Positions 53,146-61,306 of a DNA stretch of 64,000 bases are shown one piece after another. Both the position numbers and the translations under genes were made by a program. The first letter of the stretch is position 1, and each line of letters begins with the position of its first letter. The notes beneath the pieces are model-generated. The model searched no databases. It was given only the letters and a program-made list of their open reading frames with translations, and was not told the origin of the DNA. The stretch comes from Pseudaminobacter sp040045035 (GTDB taxonomy: Bacteria > Pseudomonadota > Alphaproteobacteria > Rhizobiales > Rhizobiaceae), in assembly GCF_040045035.1 (NCBI RefSeq), contig NZ_JBDZDS010000008.1, forward strand, positions 62,001 to 126,000. The letters are read 5' to 3'.

Positions 53146-53805
53146 ATGGGCATTCGTATCAACGATATTGCACCGGACTTCACTGCCGAGACCACCAAGG
53201 GCACGATCCATTTCCATGACTGGATCGGCGACGGCTACGCGGTCTTGTTCTCGCATCCCAAGAACTTTACGCCGGTCTGCACCACCGAACTCGGCGCCAT
53301 GGCTGGCATCGCCGACGAGTTCACCAAACGCAACGCCAAGATCATCGGAATTTCGGTCGACCCGGTCGAAAGTCATCAGAAGTGGAAGGACGACATCCGC
53401 ATCGCCACCGGCTATGAGGTCGACTATCCGCTGATCGGCGATCGCGACCTGAAGGTCGCGAAGCTCTACGACATGCTGCCGGCGGAATCCGGCGACACGT
53501 CGGAAGGACGCACGCCGGCCGACAACGCCACGGTGCGCTCGGTCTTCATCATCGGCCCGGACAAGCGGGTCAAACTGATACTGACCTACCCGATGACCAC
53601 GGGGCGCAACTTCGACGAGATCCTGCGGGCGCTGGATTCCATCCAACTCACCGCCAAGCACCAGGTTGCGACGCCTGCGAACTGGAAGCAGGGCGAGGAT
53701 GTCATCATCACCGCCGCGGTGTCCGACGACGAGGCGGTCAAGCGCTTCGGTGCCTTCGACAGGATCCTGCCCTATCTGCGCAAGACGAAGCAGCCGCACG
53801 TCTGA
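53146..53805 (+). CDS. 1-Cys peroxiredoxin (Prx6 type)
   Basis: The 219-residue peroxidase reduces hydrogen peroxide and alkyl hydroperoxides in the cytosol. The peroxidatic cysteine is C45 in HPKNFTPVCTTELGAM. The length, ADNATVRSVFIIGPDKRVK, LTYPMTTGRNFDEILRALDS and the C-terminal extension with WKQGEDVIITAAVSDDEA mark the Prx6/1-Cys class rather than AhpC. No second conserved resolving cysteine is present. GGGAG lies 7 bases before ATG 53146; an out-of-frame ATG at 53141 is ignored. A perfect dyad precedes the gene. A hairpin separates it from the convergent PEBP-like gene. Confidence 0.93.
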   Translation: MGIRINDIAPDFTAETTKGTIHFHDWIGDGYAVLFSHPKNFTPVCTTELGAMAGIADEFTKRNAKIIGISVDPVESHQKWKDDIRIATGYEVDYPLIGDRDLKVAKLYDMLPAESGDTSEGRTPADNATVRSVFIIGPDKRVKLILTYPMTTGRNFDEILRALDSIQLTAKHQVATPANWKQGEDVIITAAVSDDEAVKRFGAFDRILPYLRKTKQPHV

Positions 53806-53818
53806 GGGCTTTGCAAAG

Positions 53819-53845
53819 GGCGGCCTGGCTGCAGGTCAGGCCGCC
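53819..53845. terminator. Hairpin between convergent peroxiredoxin and PEBP-like genes
   Basis: GGCGGCCTG (53819-53827) pairs perfectly with CAGGCCGCC (53837-53845) around a 9-base loop. No T-run follows. The position between convergent stops supports a terminator role. Confidence 0.55.
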
Positions 53846-53855
53846 GCCGTGCTGG

Positions 53856-54230
53856 CTAGTGGGAAAACTCTTGCGATGCCTTTGCGGTAGCCAATGTTTC
53901 ACCGCGGCTATCCAGTGCCTTCACCGTGAAGACATAGGTATGAACGCCTGACGGCGGGCAGGGACCTTTGTACTTGAAGGCTCCGTAAGGCACGGCCGCC
54001 TGTCCCTTATAGGCGACCTGGCCGCCGCCATGGTGGAAGGTCGGGGCGTTTCGATCCGTCATCTGGAAATCCAGGCTCGTCGTGCCCGAGGGGACGCCCG
54101 AAAGTTTGAACGGCGGCGAGTTGACGTCGAAGCATTTCTTTGTCGGGCCCCACTCGAAACTGACGCGCATGTCGGCATGGGCGACAGTGGTGAGCCCGGC
54201 GATAATCGAGCATGCCAGCAAGAGACGCAT
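53856..54230 (-). CDS. Secreted YbhB/YbcL-type PEBP-like protein
   Basis: The 124-residue protein has a cleavable signal peptide (MRLLLACSIIAGLTTVAHA) and a compact phosphatidylethanolamine-binding-protein-like domain. It has PPFKLSGVPSGTTSLDFQMT, YGAFKYKGPCPPSGVHTYVF and TVKALDSRGETLA, matching the YbhB/YbcL family, including the CPPxxxHxY motif. It is shorter than the usual 150-180 residues. The periplasmic role of this family is not established. AAGGGCG precedes ATG 54230. It converges on the peroxiredoxin gene and stands alone. Confidence 0.78.
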   Translation of the reverse strand: MRLLLACSIIAGLTTVAHADMRVSFEWGPTKKCFDVNSPPFKLSGVPSGTTSLDFQMTDRNAPTFHHGGGQVAYKGQAAVPYGAFKYKGPCPPSGVHTYVFTVKALDSRGETLATAKASQEFSH

Positions 54231-54394
54231 GGTTTTCGCCCTTTCGATGCTGATGCTGTACCGAGGCCGGTCCCACGGCAACGGCCTATCAGTAGAGTCA
54301 GCAGAGAAAATAGGGCGGTCAAGCCAGGTTCGGCAGCCGGATAGCCAGGCGCGTTCGACCGGAACGATCTCCGATATGAGCATTCCGGCCGGAG

Positions 54395-54424
54395 GGGAGG
54401 GCTGCTGCCTTGCTCAGCCCTCCC
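54395..54424. terminator. Hairpin after the betaine-type ABC operon
   Basis: GGGAGGGCTG (54395-54404) pairs perfectly with CAGCCCTCCC (54415-54424). It lies 10 bases beyond the ATPase stop on the minus strand. No T-run follows, so efficiency is uncertain. Confidence 0.55.
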
Positions 54425-54433
54425 GCCGTCTTG

Positions 54434-55495
54434 CTACTGGTTGGCCTCGCCGGCCGCTGGCGTGACCATGGCCGAAATGATCCGCTGCAGGTCCAGCCTG
54501 CCGATCTGCGTGCCGTCGCCATTGACGACCGAAAGCTCGTTCTGCCCGGCCCTGGTCAGCATCGTCGCGGCCTCGTCGAGCGTAGTGTCGGCATGTGCCT
54601 TCACGGCGGCCGGCTGTGATCCGTTGACAGGTGTCATCACGGCTTCGAGCCGGATCACGCGTCCGCGGTTCACCTCCTTCACGAAGTTGGCGATGTAGCC
54701 ATCGGCCGGATTGAGCACGATGTCCTGCGCGGTGCCCTGCTGGATCACCTCGCCATCGCGCAGGATCGCAACTCGGTCGCCGAGGCGAAGCGCCTCGTCG
54801 AGATCGTGGGTGATGAAGACAATGGTCTTCTTGATCTCCTTTTGCAGGTCGAGCAGCACCGTCTGCATGTCCATGCGGATCAGCGGGTCGAGTGCCGAGA
54901 ACGCTTCGTCCATCAGCAGGATCGGCGCGTCGTTGGTCAGCGCGCGGGCGAGGCCGACGCGCTGCTGCATGCCGCCCGAGAGCTGGTTCGGATATTTCTG
55001 CTCGAAGCCCTTCAGGCCGACGCGCTCGATCCAGCGCATGGCCGACTCCACCTGCCTGGCGCGGGGGAGGCCCTGGATCTCCAGCCCGTAGACGGTATTC
55101 TCCAGCACGTTGCGGTGCGGCAGCAGCGCGAATTTCTGGAACACCATCGCCGTCTGGTGCCGGCGGAACTGCTGGAGTTCGCGCGGGTTCATCTTCACCA
55201 CGTCGGCGCCGCCGACGATGACCTCGCCGGCGGTTGGGTCGATCAGCCGGTTGATGTGGCGGATCAGCGTCGACTTGCCGGAACCCGACAGGCCCATGAT
55301 GACGAAGATGCCGCCACTCGGCATGTCGATATTGATGTTGTTGAGCCCGAGCACATGGCCGTGCTTCTGGTTCAGCTCGGCCTTCGACATGCCCTGCTTG
55401 ACGAGCTCGACAGAGGCCGCGGCGTTGTGCCCGAAGATCTTGTAGAGGTTGCGGATTTGGATGCCGTTGTCACCGCTGCGTTGCGTCTCAGCCAT
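54434..55495 (-). CDS. Betaine/proline-type ABC transporter ATP-binding protein
   Basis: The 353-residue ATPase is of the QAT (OpuAA/ProV/ChoV) family: IYKIFGHNAAASVELVKQGM-type start, Walker A FVIMGLSGSGKSTLIRHINR, QMVFQ-like AMVFQKFALLPHRNV, signature QLSGGMQQRVGLARAL and Walker B APILLMDEAFSALDPLIR. A C-terminal CBS-like module (about residues 280-345) may sense ionic strength or nucleotide. GGAGGTCG precedes ATG 55495, which overlaps the permease gene end by 8 bases. It energises import of a quaternary ammonium compound such as choline, glycine betaine or proline betaine. Confidence 0.92.
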   Translation of the reverse strand: MAETQRSGDNGIQIRNLYKIFGHNAAASVELVKQGMSKAELNQKHGHVLGLNNINIDMPSGGIFVIMGLSGSGKSTLIRHINRLIDPTAGEVIVGGADVVKMNPRELQQFRRHQTAMVFQKFALLPHRNVLENTVYGLEIQGLPRARQVESAMRWIERVGLKGFEQKYPNQLSGGMQQRVGLARALTNDAPILLMDEAFSALDPLIRMDMQTVLLDLQKEIKKTIVFITHDLDEALRLGDRVAILRDGEVIQQGTAQDIVLNPADGYIANFVKEVNRGRVIRLEAVMTPVNGSQPAAVKAHADTTLDEAATMLTRAGQNELSVVNGDGTQIGRLDLQRIISAMVTPAAGEANQ

Positions 55496-56375
55496 GGACG
55501 ACCTCCAGATGTCTTTGCAGCCGCTTGCCGTAGGCCTGGCTGACGCGGTCGAAGATGATGGCGATGCCGACGATGGCAAGGCCGTTGAAGATGCCGAGCG
55601 TGAAGTACTGGTTGGCGATGGCCTTCAGCACGGGCTGGCCGAGCCCCTGCACGCCGATCATGGAGGCGATCACCACCATGGCCAGCGCCATCATGATGGT
55701 CTGGTTGATGCCCGCCATGATGGTAGGAAGCGCCAGCGGCATCTGCACGTTCTTCAGCTTCTGCCAGCTCGACGAGCCGAAGGCGTCGGCCGCCTCGAGC
55801 ACGTCACGGTCGACCTGGCGGATGCCGAGATTGGTGAGCCGGATCATTGGCGGGATGGCGTAGATGACGACCGCAATCAGGCCCGGCACCTTGCCGATGC
55901 CCAGGAGCATCACCACGGGAATGAGATAGACGAAGCTCGGCATGGTCTGCATCACGTCGAGAATCGGGCTGATCCAGCTCTGCAGCCGGTCCGAGCGCGA
56001 CATGGCGATGCCGATGGGAATGCCAAGCACGATCGACAGGACGGTGCAGACGAAGATCATCGAGATGGTCTTCATCGTGTCGTCCCACATGTCGAAAAGG
56101 CCGATGAGCAGCAGCGTGACAACCGCGCCGGCGACGATCTTCCAGCTGCGGCTGGCGATCCAGGCGATGGCGGCAATCAGCACGAGGATGATCGGCCAGG
56201 GGGTGCCGGTCATGAACCGCTCGGACTGGATCAGGAAATATTGCAATGGCTGGAAGAAGGCCTCGATGCCGCCGCCATAAGCGCGGGTGAAGGCGCGGAA
56301 CCCTTCATCGATGCTCTTTTTCAGAACGCGCAACGTGTCGTCGTTCATGTGTGGAAATCTTGTCAGCCAATCCAT
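55488..56375 (-). CDS. Betaine/proline-type ABC transporter permease
   Basis: The 295-residue inner-membrane protein has six to seven helices and the binding-protein-dependent transport motif AADAFGSSSWQKLKNVQMPL, plus TMPSFVYLIPVVMLLGIGKV and the ProW-like PPMIRLTNLGIRQV. AGAGGAA precedes ATG 56375. It is the middle gene of a binding protein-permease-ATPase operon and resembles ProW/ChoW. A hairpin separates it from the binding-protein gene. Confidence 0.92.
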   Translation of the reverse strand: MDWLTRFPHMNDDTLRVLKKSIDEGFRAFTRAYGGGIEAFFQPLQYFLIQSERFMTGTPWPIILVLIAAIAWIASRSWKIVAGAVVTLLLIGLFDMWDDTMKTISMIFVCTVLSIVLGIPIGIAMSRSDRLQSWISPILDVMQTMPSFVYLIPVVMLLGIGKVPGLIAVVIYAIPPMIRLTNLGIRQVDRDVLEAADAFGSSSWQKLKNVQMPLALPTIMAGINQTIMMALAMVVIASMIGVQGLGQPVLKAIANQYFTLGIFNGLAIVGIAIIFDRVSQAYGKRLQRHLEVVHG

Positions 56376-56440
56376 CGATTCCTCTTTCCCAACCGGCGGA
56401 ACGTCATTTTCATAGTCGAGGCGGGCCTCGGAAACGGGTC

Positions 56441-56466
56441 GGCGGCGCGCATGGTCGCGCGCCGCC
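56441..56466. repeat. Intercistronic stem-loop after the betaine-binding-protein gene
   Basis: GGCGGCGCGC (56441-56450) pairs perfectly with GCGCGCCGCC (56457-56466) around a 6-base loop, about 20 bases downstream of the binding-protein stop on the minus strand. It may stabilise the binding-protein mRNA and lower permease expression, as in other ABC operons. Confidence 0.6.
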
Positions 56467-56484
56467 GCTGTTTCGTCAGGCTCG

Positions 56485-57486
56485 TTACTGCACCGAAGCC
56501 TTCACCTTCTCGGCGATCTCGGGCGAAACCCACTTGGCCCACACGTCCTCGTTGTTCTTGAGGAAGTACTTGGCGCCTTCCTCGCCGGTGGCCTGGTTGT
56601 CGGTCATCCAGGCGAGCAGCTTGTTGACGGTGTCGTTCGACCAGCTGCGGGCCTTCAGGTAGTCCATGACCGGGCCGGCGCGCTCGGCAAAGCCGGTCGT
56701 CACCAGCGTCTGGACGCTGTCCTTGGGCCACTCGTTGCGCTTCGGATCCGGGCAGTCGGCAACGGTGTTGCAACGCTTCCACTCGTCCGCGTCATGGGAC
56801 ACGCCGTATTCCAGCTTGACCATCTCGTACTTGCCAAGCAGCGCGGTCGGCGCCCAGTAGTAGCCCATCCAGCCTTCGTTGCGCTCGTAGGCCTTGGCGA
56901 CCGAGCCGTCGAGGCCGGCGGCCGAGCCGGTGTCGACCAGCACGAAGCCGGCCTTCTCGGCTTCATAGGCCTTGAAGAGTTGGGTGGTGACCAGCGTGCC
57001 GCCCCAGCCCTGCGGTCCGTTGAAGACGGCGCCCTTGGACGAATCCTCCGGAGCCGGGAACAGCTCGGGGTGCTTCAGTGCGTCGTCGATGGTCTTGATG
57101 TCGGGATGGGCGTCGATGATGTACTTCGGCACCCACCAGCCCTGCACGGCGCCGTCGGAAAGGGCCTCGACCGTGGAAACCAGCTTGTTGTCGGCAATGC
57201 CGCGCTGCACCACGTCCGGCAGCAGGTCGACCCAGCCTTCCGGCGCGATGTCGGGCTGGCCCTTCTCGGTCATGGAGGTGAGCGTCGGGACCGTGTCGCC
57301 GACGACCAGCTCTGCATCGCAGCCATAGCCGGCGTTGAGGATCAGCTTGTCGATGTTGGCGAGCACTTCCGCCGACTGCCAGTTCATGTTGGCGATGGTC
57401 ACGGTGCCGCATTCGGCGGCGTTCGCGGTTCCACCGAAGGCCATCATGCCGAGGGCCACAGCGGTGGATGCAAGCAGGTATTTCAT
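56485..57486 (-). CDS. Betaine/choline-type ABC transporter substrate-binding protein
   Basis: The 333-residue protein has a signal peptide (MKYLLASTAVALGMMAFGGT...NAA) and an OpuAC-family fold (TVTIANMNWQSAEVLANIDK, GWVDLLPDVV, GAVQGWWVPKYIIDAHPDIK, GYYWAPTALLGKYEMVKL). Several tryptophans, including GWW and YYW, suit the aromatic cage that binds quaternary ammonium headgroups. The DxxKRNEWP cysteine-containing stretch (CNTVADCPDPKRNEWP) is typical of rhizobial members. GGGAGAGAAA precedes ATG 57486. It heads the ABC operon. Its ligand is probably glycine betaine or proline betaine, given the adjacent demethylases. Confidence 0.92.
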   Translation of the reverse strand: MKYLLASTAVALGMMAFGGTANAAECGTVTIANMNWQSAEVLANIDKLILNAGYGCDAELVVGDTVPTLTSMTEKGQPDIAPEGWVDLLPDVVQRGIADNKLVSTVEALSDGAVQGWWVPKYIIDAHPDIKTIDDALKHPELFPAPEDSSKGAVFNGPQGWGGTLVTTQLFKAYEAEKAGFVLVDTGSAAGLDGSVAKAYERNEGWMGYYWAPTALLGKYEMVKLEYGVSHDADEWKRCNTVADCPDPKRNEWPKDSVQTLVTTGFAERAGPVMDYLKARSWSNDTVNKLLAWMTDNQATGEEGAKYFLKNNEDVWAKWVSPEIAEKVKASVQ

Positions 57487-57566
57487 TTTCTCTCCCATAG
57501 TTGCGGTGTCAGACAAACGACCTGGCAATCGACACCGCGTCAACCGCCAGTCGCTGGGCCCCGCAG

Positions 57567-57583
57567 GCATGCCAAATGCATGC
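57567..57583. repeat. GCATGC inverted repeat upstream of the betaine ABC operon
   Basis: GCATGC (57567-57572) and GCATGC (57578-57583) flank CAAAT, and GGGCC/GGCCC lie further out, so a longer stem is possible. It sits about 80-100 bases upstream of the binding-protein ATG and past the ProC-like stop. It may be an operator or an end structure for the upstream gene. Confidence 0.35.
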
Positions 57584-57650
57584 GCGGCCCCAAACCCCAA
57601 GCCGATGCGCGTCGCAGGGATCCCCCTCGGACGACAGCGCCGGCCCCTCC

Positions 57651-58451
57651 TCACTGACCCTGGGACATCCCGACGGCAGCGGCTTCCGCTGCGTCGAGCC
57701 CGGCCCGGACGGCTTCGACAAAGCCGCCGTCGATCATTCCCTGCAGCCCCGCGGCCGTCGTTCCCCGGTACTCCAGGAATGTCCGTACGGTCTCCTCCGG
57801 CGAGGCATTGTTATCCGCGAGAAGCTGGTTTGCTCCCGCAACCACGGCTTCGACCGCCCTCTTTGCGACCTTTGCCGGCAGGCCCCTTTCCAGCGCGTGG
57901 CCGAGCATCGCATCGGCGAGCAGGGCGGGAAAGGCGGGGCCCGAGCCGGTCAGCCCGGTCAGATAGTCGATGTCGGCCTCGCGAAACACCTCGTCGGTGG
58001 TACCGCATGTTTCGAAAAGCTGCCGCACCAGTTCCTTGTCCGCAGGGTCCGCACCTTCGCTTGCGAACCACGGCGTGTAGGATTTGCCGATCTCGGCGGC
58101 CGCGTTCGGCATGGCGCGCACGATCCGGGTAGCTCCGGTCCTTGCGGCAAGGGTTGCGACCGGCACGCCGGCCATTACCGAGATGACCAGCTTGCCGGCA
58201 GCGTCGATGTCCACGGCCGAAAACTGTACCGGACGGACCGAGAGGATGATCACATCCGAGCGGGCGGTCAGCTCATGGTTGTCGGTTAGGCAGGTGATGC
58301 CCGGCCAGCCGGCAAGACCCTGCGTGTTGTGCGATCGGCTCGACAAGACAAGGCCGGAAGGCTCGACAAAGCCCGCTTCCAGCATCGAGCGGGCGATCGC
58401 GCGGCCCATCCATCCGGCGCCGCCGACGATGCCGATGGTCCGTTCCGTCAT
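57651..58451 (-). CDS. Pyrroline-5-carboxylate reductase family protein (ProC-like)
   Basis: The 266-residue NAD(P)-dependent protein begins with GIVGGAGWMGRAIARSMLEA (Rossmann) and ends with the ProC signature region LTGLTGSGPAFPALLADAML and YRGTTAAGLQGMIDGGFVEA. Canonical ProC reduces pyrroline-5-carboxylate to proline. Its start overlaps the TetR stop (ATGA), and it lies beside betaine demethylases and a betaine importer. It is therefore probably a specialised paralogue handling a cyclic imine or proline derivative from proline betaine, rather than the housekeeping enzyme. That specialisation is inference. Confidence 0.85.
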   Translation of the reverse strand: MTERTIGIVGGAGWMGRAIARSMLEAGFVEPSGLVLSSRSHNTQGLAGWPGITCLTDNHELTARSDVIILSVRPVQFSAVDIDAAGKLVISVMAGVPVATLAARTGATRIVRAMPNAAAEIGKSYTPWFASEGADPADKELVRQLFETCGTTDEVFREADIDYLTGLTGSGPAFPALLADAMLGHALERGLPAKVAKRAVEAVVAGANQLLADNNASPEETVRTFLEYRGTTAAGLQGMIDGGFVEAVRAGLDAAEAAAVGMSQGQ

Positions 58452-59107
58452 TGGGCGGCATCCTGTGCTGCGTCGGCGGAAGGCAAATAGCCGTGCCGCG
58501 CACAGAAGCGCTTCATCTCGCCGGCCGTCGGCTCGCGCCCGGTGAAGATCTCCACATATTTGGGGATGCGCGCCATGCGGGTCGCAAGCGTTTCTTCGGT
58601 CTTCATCGAGATGTAGCCGATCTGGGTCAGGTAGATTGTCCGGGCCCGAACGTCTGCGGCAAAGGGTTCGAAGCCGAAGCGGATGAACATGGCCTGCAAG
58701 GCTTCCAGGCGGACGGTGTCGGCCGCATCGATCTCCCTGGCGACGTCTGGCGATTGCTGCGCCCAGCTGCGAACCGCGAACTCGAACCGGGAATCGAACA
58801 GCTTTGGATCGAGCCAGCAGTCGAACACGTTGAGAATCGCCTCTGCGATGCTCCCGGCATAGCTTTCCGTCTGCTTGACCAGATTGCCGGTATTCTTGGA
58901 CCGCCAAAGGTCGACCAGTGCGGCTAGCAACTCCTCCCTATCCGCGAAGAACCAGTAGAAGCTGGTGCGCGAAAGCTTCAGCCGCCTTGACAGCGGCAAG
59001 ACGCGCACGGCATCCACGCCGGCCTCAACCAGGCTTTCATAGGCTGCGTCGAGCCACCCTTCGCGTGACCCGCGCCATCCCGTCTCGCCAAGCTTCTCCT
59101 GCTCCAT
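58448..59107 (-). CDS. TetR family transcriptional regulator
   Basis: The 219-residue protein has an N-terminal TetR helix-turn-helix (WLDAAYESLVEAGVDAVRVL, LSRRLKLSRTSFYWFFADRE) and a helical ligand domain. It is co-transcribed with the ProC-like gene (4-bp overlap) and divergent from the flavoprotein demethylase genes. The 127-bp divergent region contains a dyad with perfect 8-bp arms, AAATGTAC/GTACATTT, whose right arm lies between the -35 and -10 of a plausible rightward promoter. This suggests a repressor relieved by a betaine or a demethylation product. Confidence 0.9.
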   Translation of the reverse strand: MEQEKLGETGWRGSREGWLDAAYESLVEAGVDAVRVLPLSRRLKLSRTSFYWFFADREELLAALVDLWRSKNTGNLVKQTESYAGSIAEAILNVFDCWLDPKLFDSRFEFAVRSWAQQSPDVAREIDAADTVRLEALQAMFIRFGFEPFAADVRARTIYLTQIGYISMKTEETLATRMARIPKYVEIFTGREPTAGEMKRFCARHGYLPSADAAQDAAQ

Positions 59108-59147
59108 GGCCGGGAACTAAGCACAGCGGCAAGTGCCACGCAACCCA

Positions 59148-59201
59148 AAATGTACGACGCTGTCGATGGAATTGACACTGCTGTACATTTCCACTTACGA
59201 T
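59148..59201 (+). promoter_or_regulatory. TetR-type operator and promoter before the flavoprotein genes
   Basis: AAATGTAC (59148-59155) and GTACATTT (59183-59190) are perfect inverted arms. Each continues inward with N5 and a TGTCrAT, making two inverted copies of AATGTAC-N5-TGTCrAT. TTGACA (59172-59177) and TACGAT (59196-59201), 18 bases apart, form a plausible rightward promoter overlapped by the second copy. Confidence 0.55.
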
Positions 59202-59234
59202 CCTCTCGACGCCTTGTCCTCGGAGCATCCATCG

Positions 59235-61262
59235 ATGTCGAACGACCCGCTTCTCCAACCCTACCAGTTGAAGCACCTAACCTTGCGAAACCGGATCATG
59301 ATCACCTCGCATGAGCCGGCCTATCCCGAAGATGGCATGCCCAAGGCGCGCTACCGTGCCTATCACGCCGAGCGTGCCAAGGCGGGTGTTGCGCTCACCA
59401 TGACCGCCGGTTCCGCCTCCGTCGCGCGCGACAGCCCGCCGGTGTTCAACAACATCCTCGCCTACAAGGACGAGGTGGTGCCGTGGATGAAGGACGTGGT
59501 CGATGCCTGCCATGAACATGGCGCGGCGGTGATGATCCAGCTCACCCATCTCGGCCGCCGCACCCGCTGGGACAAGGGCGACTGGCTGCCCGCGGTTTCG
59601 CCCTCGCACAATCGCGAGCCCGCACACCGGGCCTTCCCGAAGAAGCTGGAAGACTGGGACATCGAGCGCATCATAAAGGATTATGCCGATGCGGCCGAGC
59701 GCATGAAGGCGGCCGGCCTCGACGGCATCGAGCTCGAGGCCTATGGGCACCTGATGGACCAGTTCTGGTCGCCGCTGACCAACACGCTGGATGCGCCCTA
59801 TGGCGGCTCGCTGGACAACCGACTCCGGTTCACCTTCGACGTTCTTGCCGCGATGCGCGAGCGCGTCGGGCCGGACTTCATTATCGGTATCCGCTACACG
59901 GCTGACGAGGCCATTGCCGGCGGCCTTACGCGCGAGGACGGACTGGAAATCTCCCGCCGCTTCAAGGCATCGGGCATGGTGGACTTCCTGAACGTCATCC
60001 GTGGGCATATCGAGACCGACCCCGGTCTCACCGACGTGATCCCGATCCAGGGCATGCCGAGCGCGCCGCATCTCGATTTCGCCGGCGAGGTGCGTGCCGA
60101 GGTCGGCATGCCGACCTTCCATGCAGCGCGCATTCCCGATGTCGCAACGGCTCGTCACGCGATTGCGTCGGGCAAGCTCGACATGGTCGGCATGACCCGC
60201 GCGCACATGACCGACCCGCACATCGTGCGCAAGATCATGGAAGGTCGCGAGGAGGATATCCGCCCCTGCGTCGGCGCGAATTACTGCCTCGACCGCATCT
60301 ACCAGGGTGGTGCTGCCTACTGCATCCACAACGCTGCCACCGGTCGCGAGCTGACCATGCCGCACGACATTCCGCTGGCGGACAAAAAGCGAAAGGTGGT
60401 GATCGTCGGTGCCGGCCCCGCCGGGCTCGAGGCCGCGCGCGTCTCGGCCGAGCGCGGCCATGAGGTCGTGGTGTTCGAGGCTTCCGCCCATCACGGCGGC
60501 CAGGTGCGGCTGACGGCTCGCAGCCAGCGCCGACAGGAGATGATCAGCATCGTCGACTGGCGCATGGCGCAGTGCACGGCCAAGGGCGTCACCTTCCGCT
60601 TCAATACCTGGGCGGAAGAGAGCGACGTGCTGGCCGAGAAGCCGGACGTGGTGATCATCGCCACCGGCGGCTATCCGCACACGGAGGTGCTGGCGCAAGG
60701 CAACGATCTCGTCGTCTCCACCTGGGATATTTTGTCGGGCGACGTGAAGCCGGGCACAAACGTGCTGCTGTTCGACGATGCCGGCGACAACCCGGCGCTG
60801 CAGGCCGCCGAGGCGATCGCCAAATCCGGCGCCAAGCTGGAGGTGATGACGCCCGATCGTTCCTTCGCGCCCGAGGTCATGGGCATGAACCTGGTGCCCT
60901 ATATGCGCAGCCTGCAGAAGCTGGACGTGACCTTCACCGTCACCTTCCGGCTGGACAAGGTGACGCGCGACGGCAACGAGCTGATCGCCCATATCGGCAG
61001 CGATTACGGCGGCGTCGACAAGGTGCGCCGGGTCGACCAGGTGGTGGTCAACCACGGTACCATCCCGATGGACGACCTCTATTTCGCGCTGAAGCCGAAA
61101 TCGAGCAACCGCGGCGCGGTCGACTACATGCGTCTCATCGAGGGCGAGCCGCAGGAGGCGGCGGAGGGAGGCTTTCAGCTCTTCCGCATCGGCGACGCCG
61201 TCTCGGCGCGCAACACCCATGCGGCGATCTACGACGCGCTGAGGCTCGCCAAGGACCTGTAG
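59235..61262 (+). CDS. FMN/FAD-dependent N-demethylase, DgcA/StcD-like
   Basis: The 675-residue flavoprotein has an Old Yellow Enzyme TIM barrel (LKHLTLRNRIMITSHEPAYP, GAAVMIQLTHLGRRTRWDKG, YGGSLDNRLRFTFDVLAAM), a linker and a C-terminal NAD/FAD domain (VVIVGAGPAGLEAARVSAER). This is the trimethylamine dehydrogenase/2,4-dienoyl-CoA reductase architecture. The sequence type matches dimethylglycine or N-methylproline demethylases (DgcA, StcD). It should remove an N-methyl group from a tertiary amine left by the Rieske oxygenase. The cluster motif reads C345-VGA-NY-C351, so the second cysteine ligand is alanine. ATG 59235 has CGGAG upstream. It is the first gene of a pair. Confidence 0.88.
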   Translation: MSNDPLLQPYQLKHLTLRNRIMITSHEPAYPEDGMPKARYRAYHAERAKAGVALTMTAGSASVARDSPPVFNNILAYKDEVVPWMKDVVDACHEHGAAVMIQLTHLGRRTRWDKGDWLPAVSPSHNREPAHRAFPKKLEDWDIERIIKDYADAAERMKAAGLDGIELEAYGHLMDQFWSPLTNTLDAPYGGSLDNRLRFTFDVLAAMRERVGPDFIIGIRYTADEAIAGGLTREDGLEISRRFKASGMVDFLNVIRGHIETDPGLTDVIPIQGMPSAPHLDFAGEVRAEVGMPTFHAARIPDVATARHAIASGKLDMVGMTRAHMTDPHIVRKIMEGREEDIRPCVGANYCLDRIYQGGAAYCIHNAATGRELTMPHDIPLADKKRKVVIVGAGPAGLEAARVSAERGHEVVVFEASAHHGGQVRLTARSQRRQEMISIVDWRMAQCTAKGVTFRFNTWAEESDVLAEKPDVVIIATGGYPHTEVLAQGNDLVVSTWDILSGDVKPGTNVLLFDDAGDNPALQAAEAIAKSGAKLEVMTPDRSFAPEVMGMNLVPYMRSLQKLDVTFTVTFRLDKVTRDGNELIAHIGSDYGGVDKVRRVDQVVVNHGTIPMDDLYFALKPKSSNRGAVDYMRLIEGEPQEAAEGGFQLFRIGDAVSARNTHAAIYDALRLAKDL

Positions 61263-61306
61263 CTCGAACAGGCCGGCGGAGGAGGCCGGCCGGGGAGGGA
61301 GGAGAA

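Noticed and set aside
59277..61220. Open frame of about 650 codons antisense to the first flavoprotein
   Set aside because: No recognisable motif or ribosome-binding site; it is a shadow of the demethylase gene.
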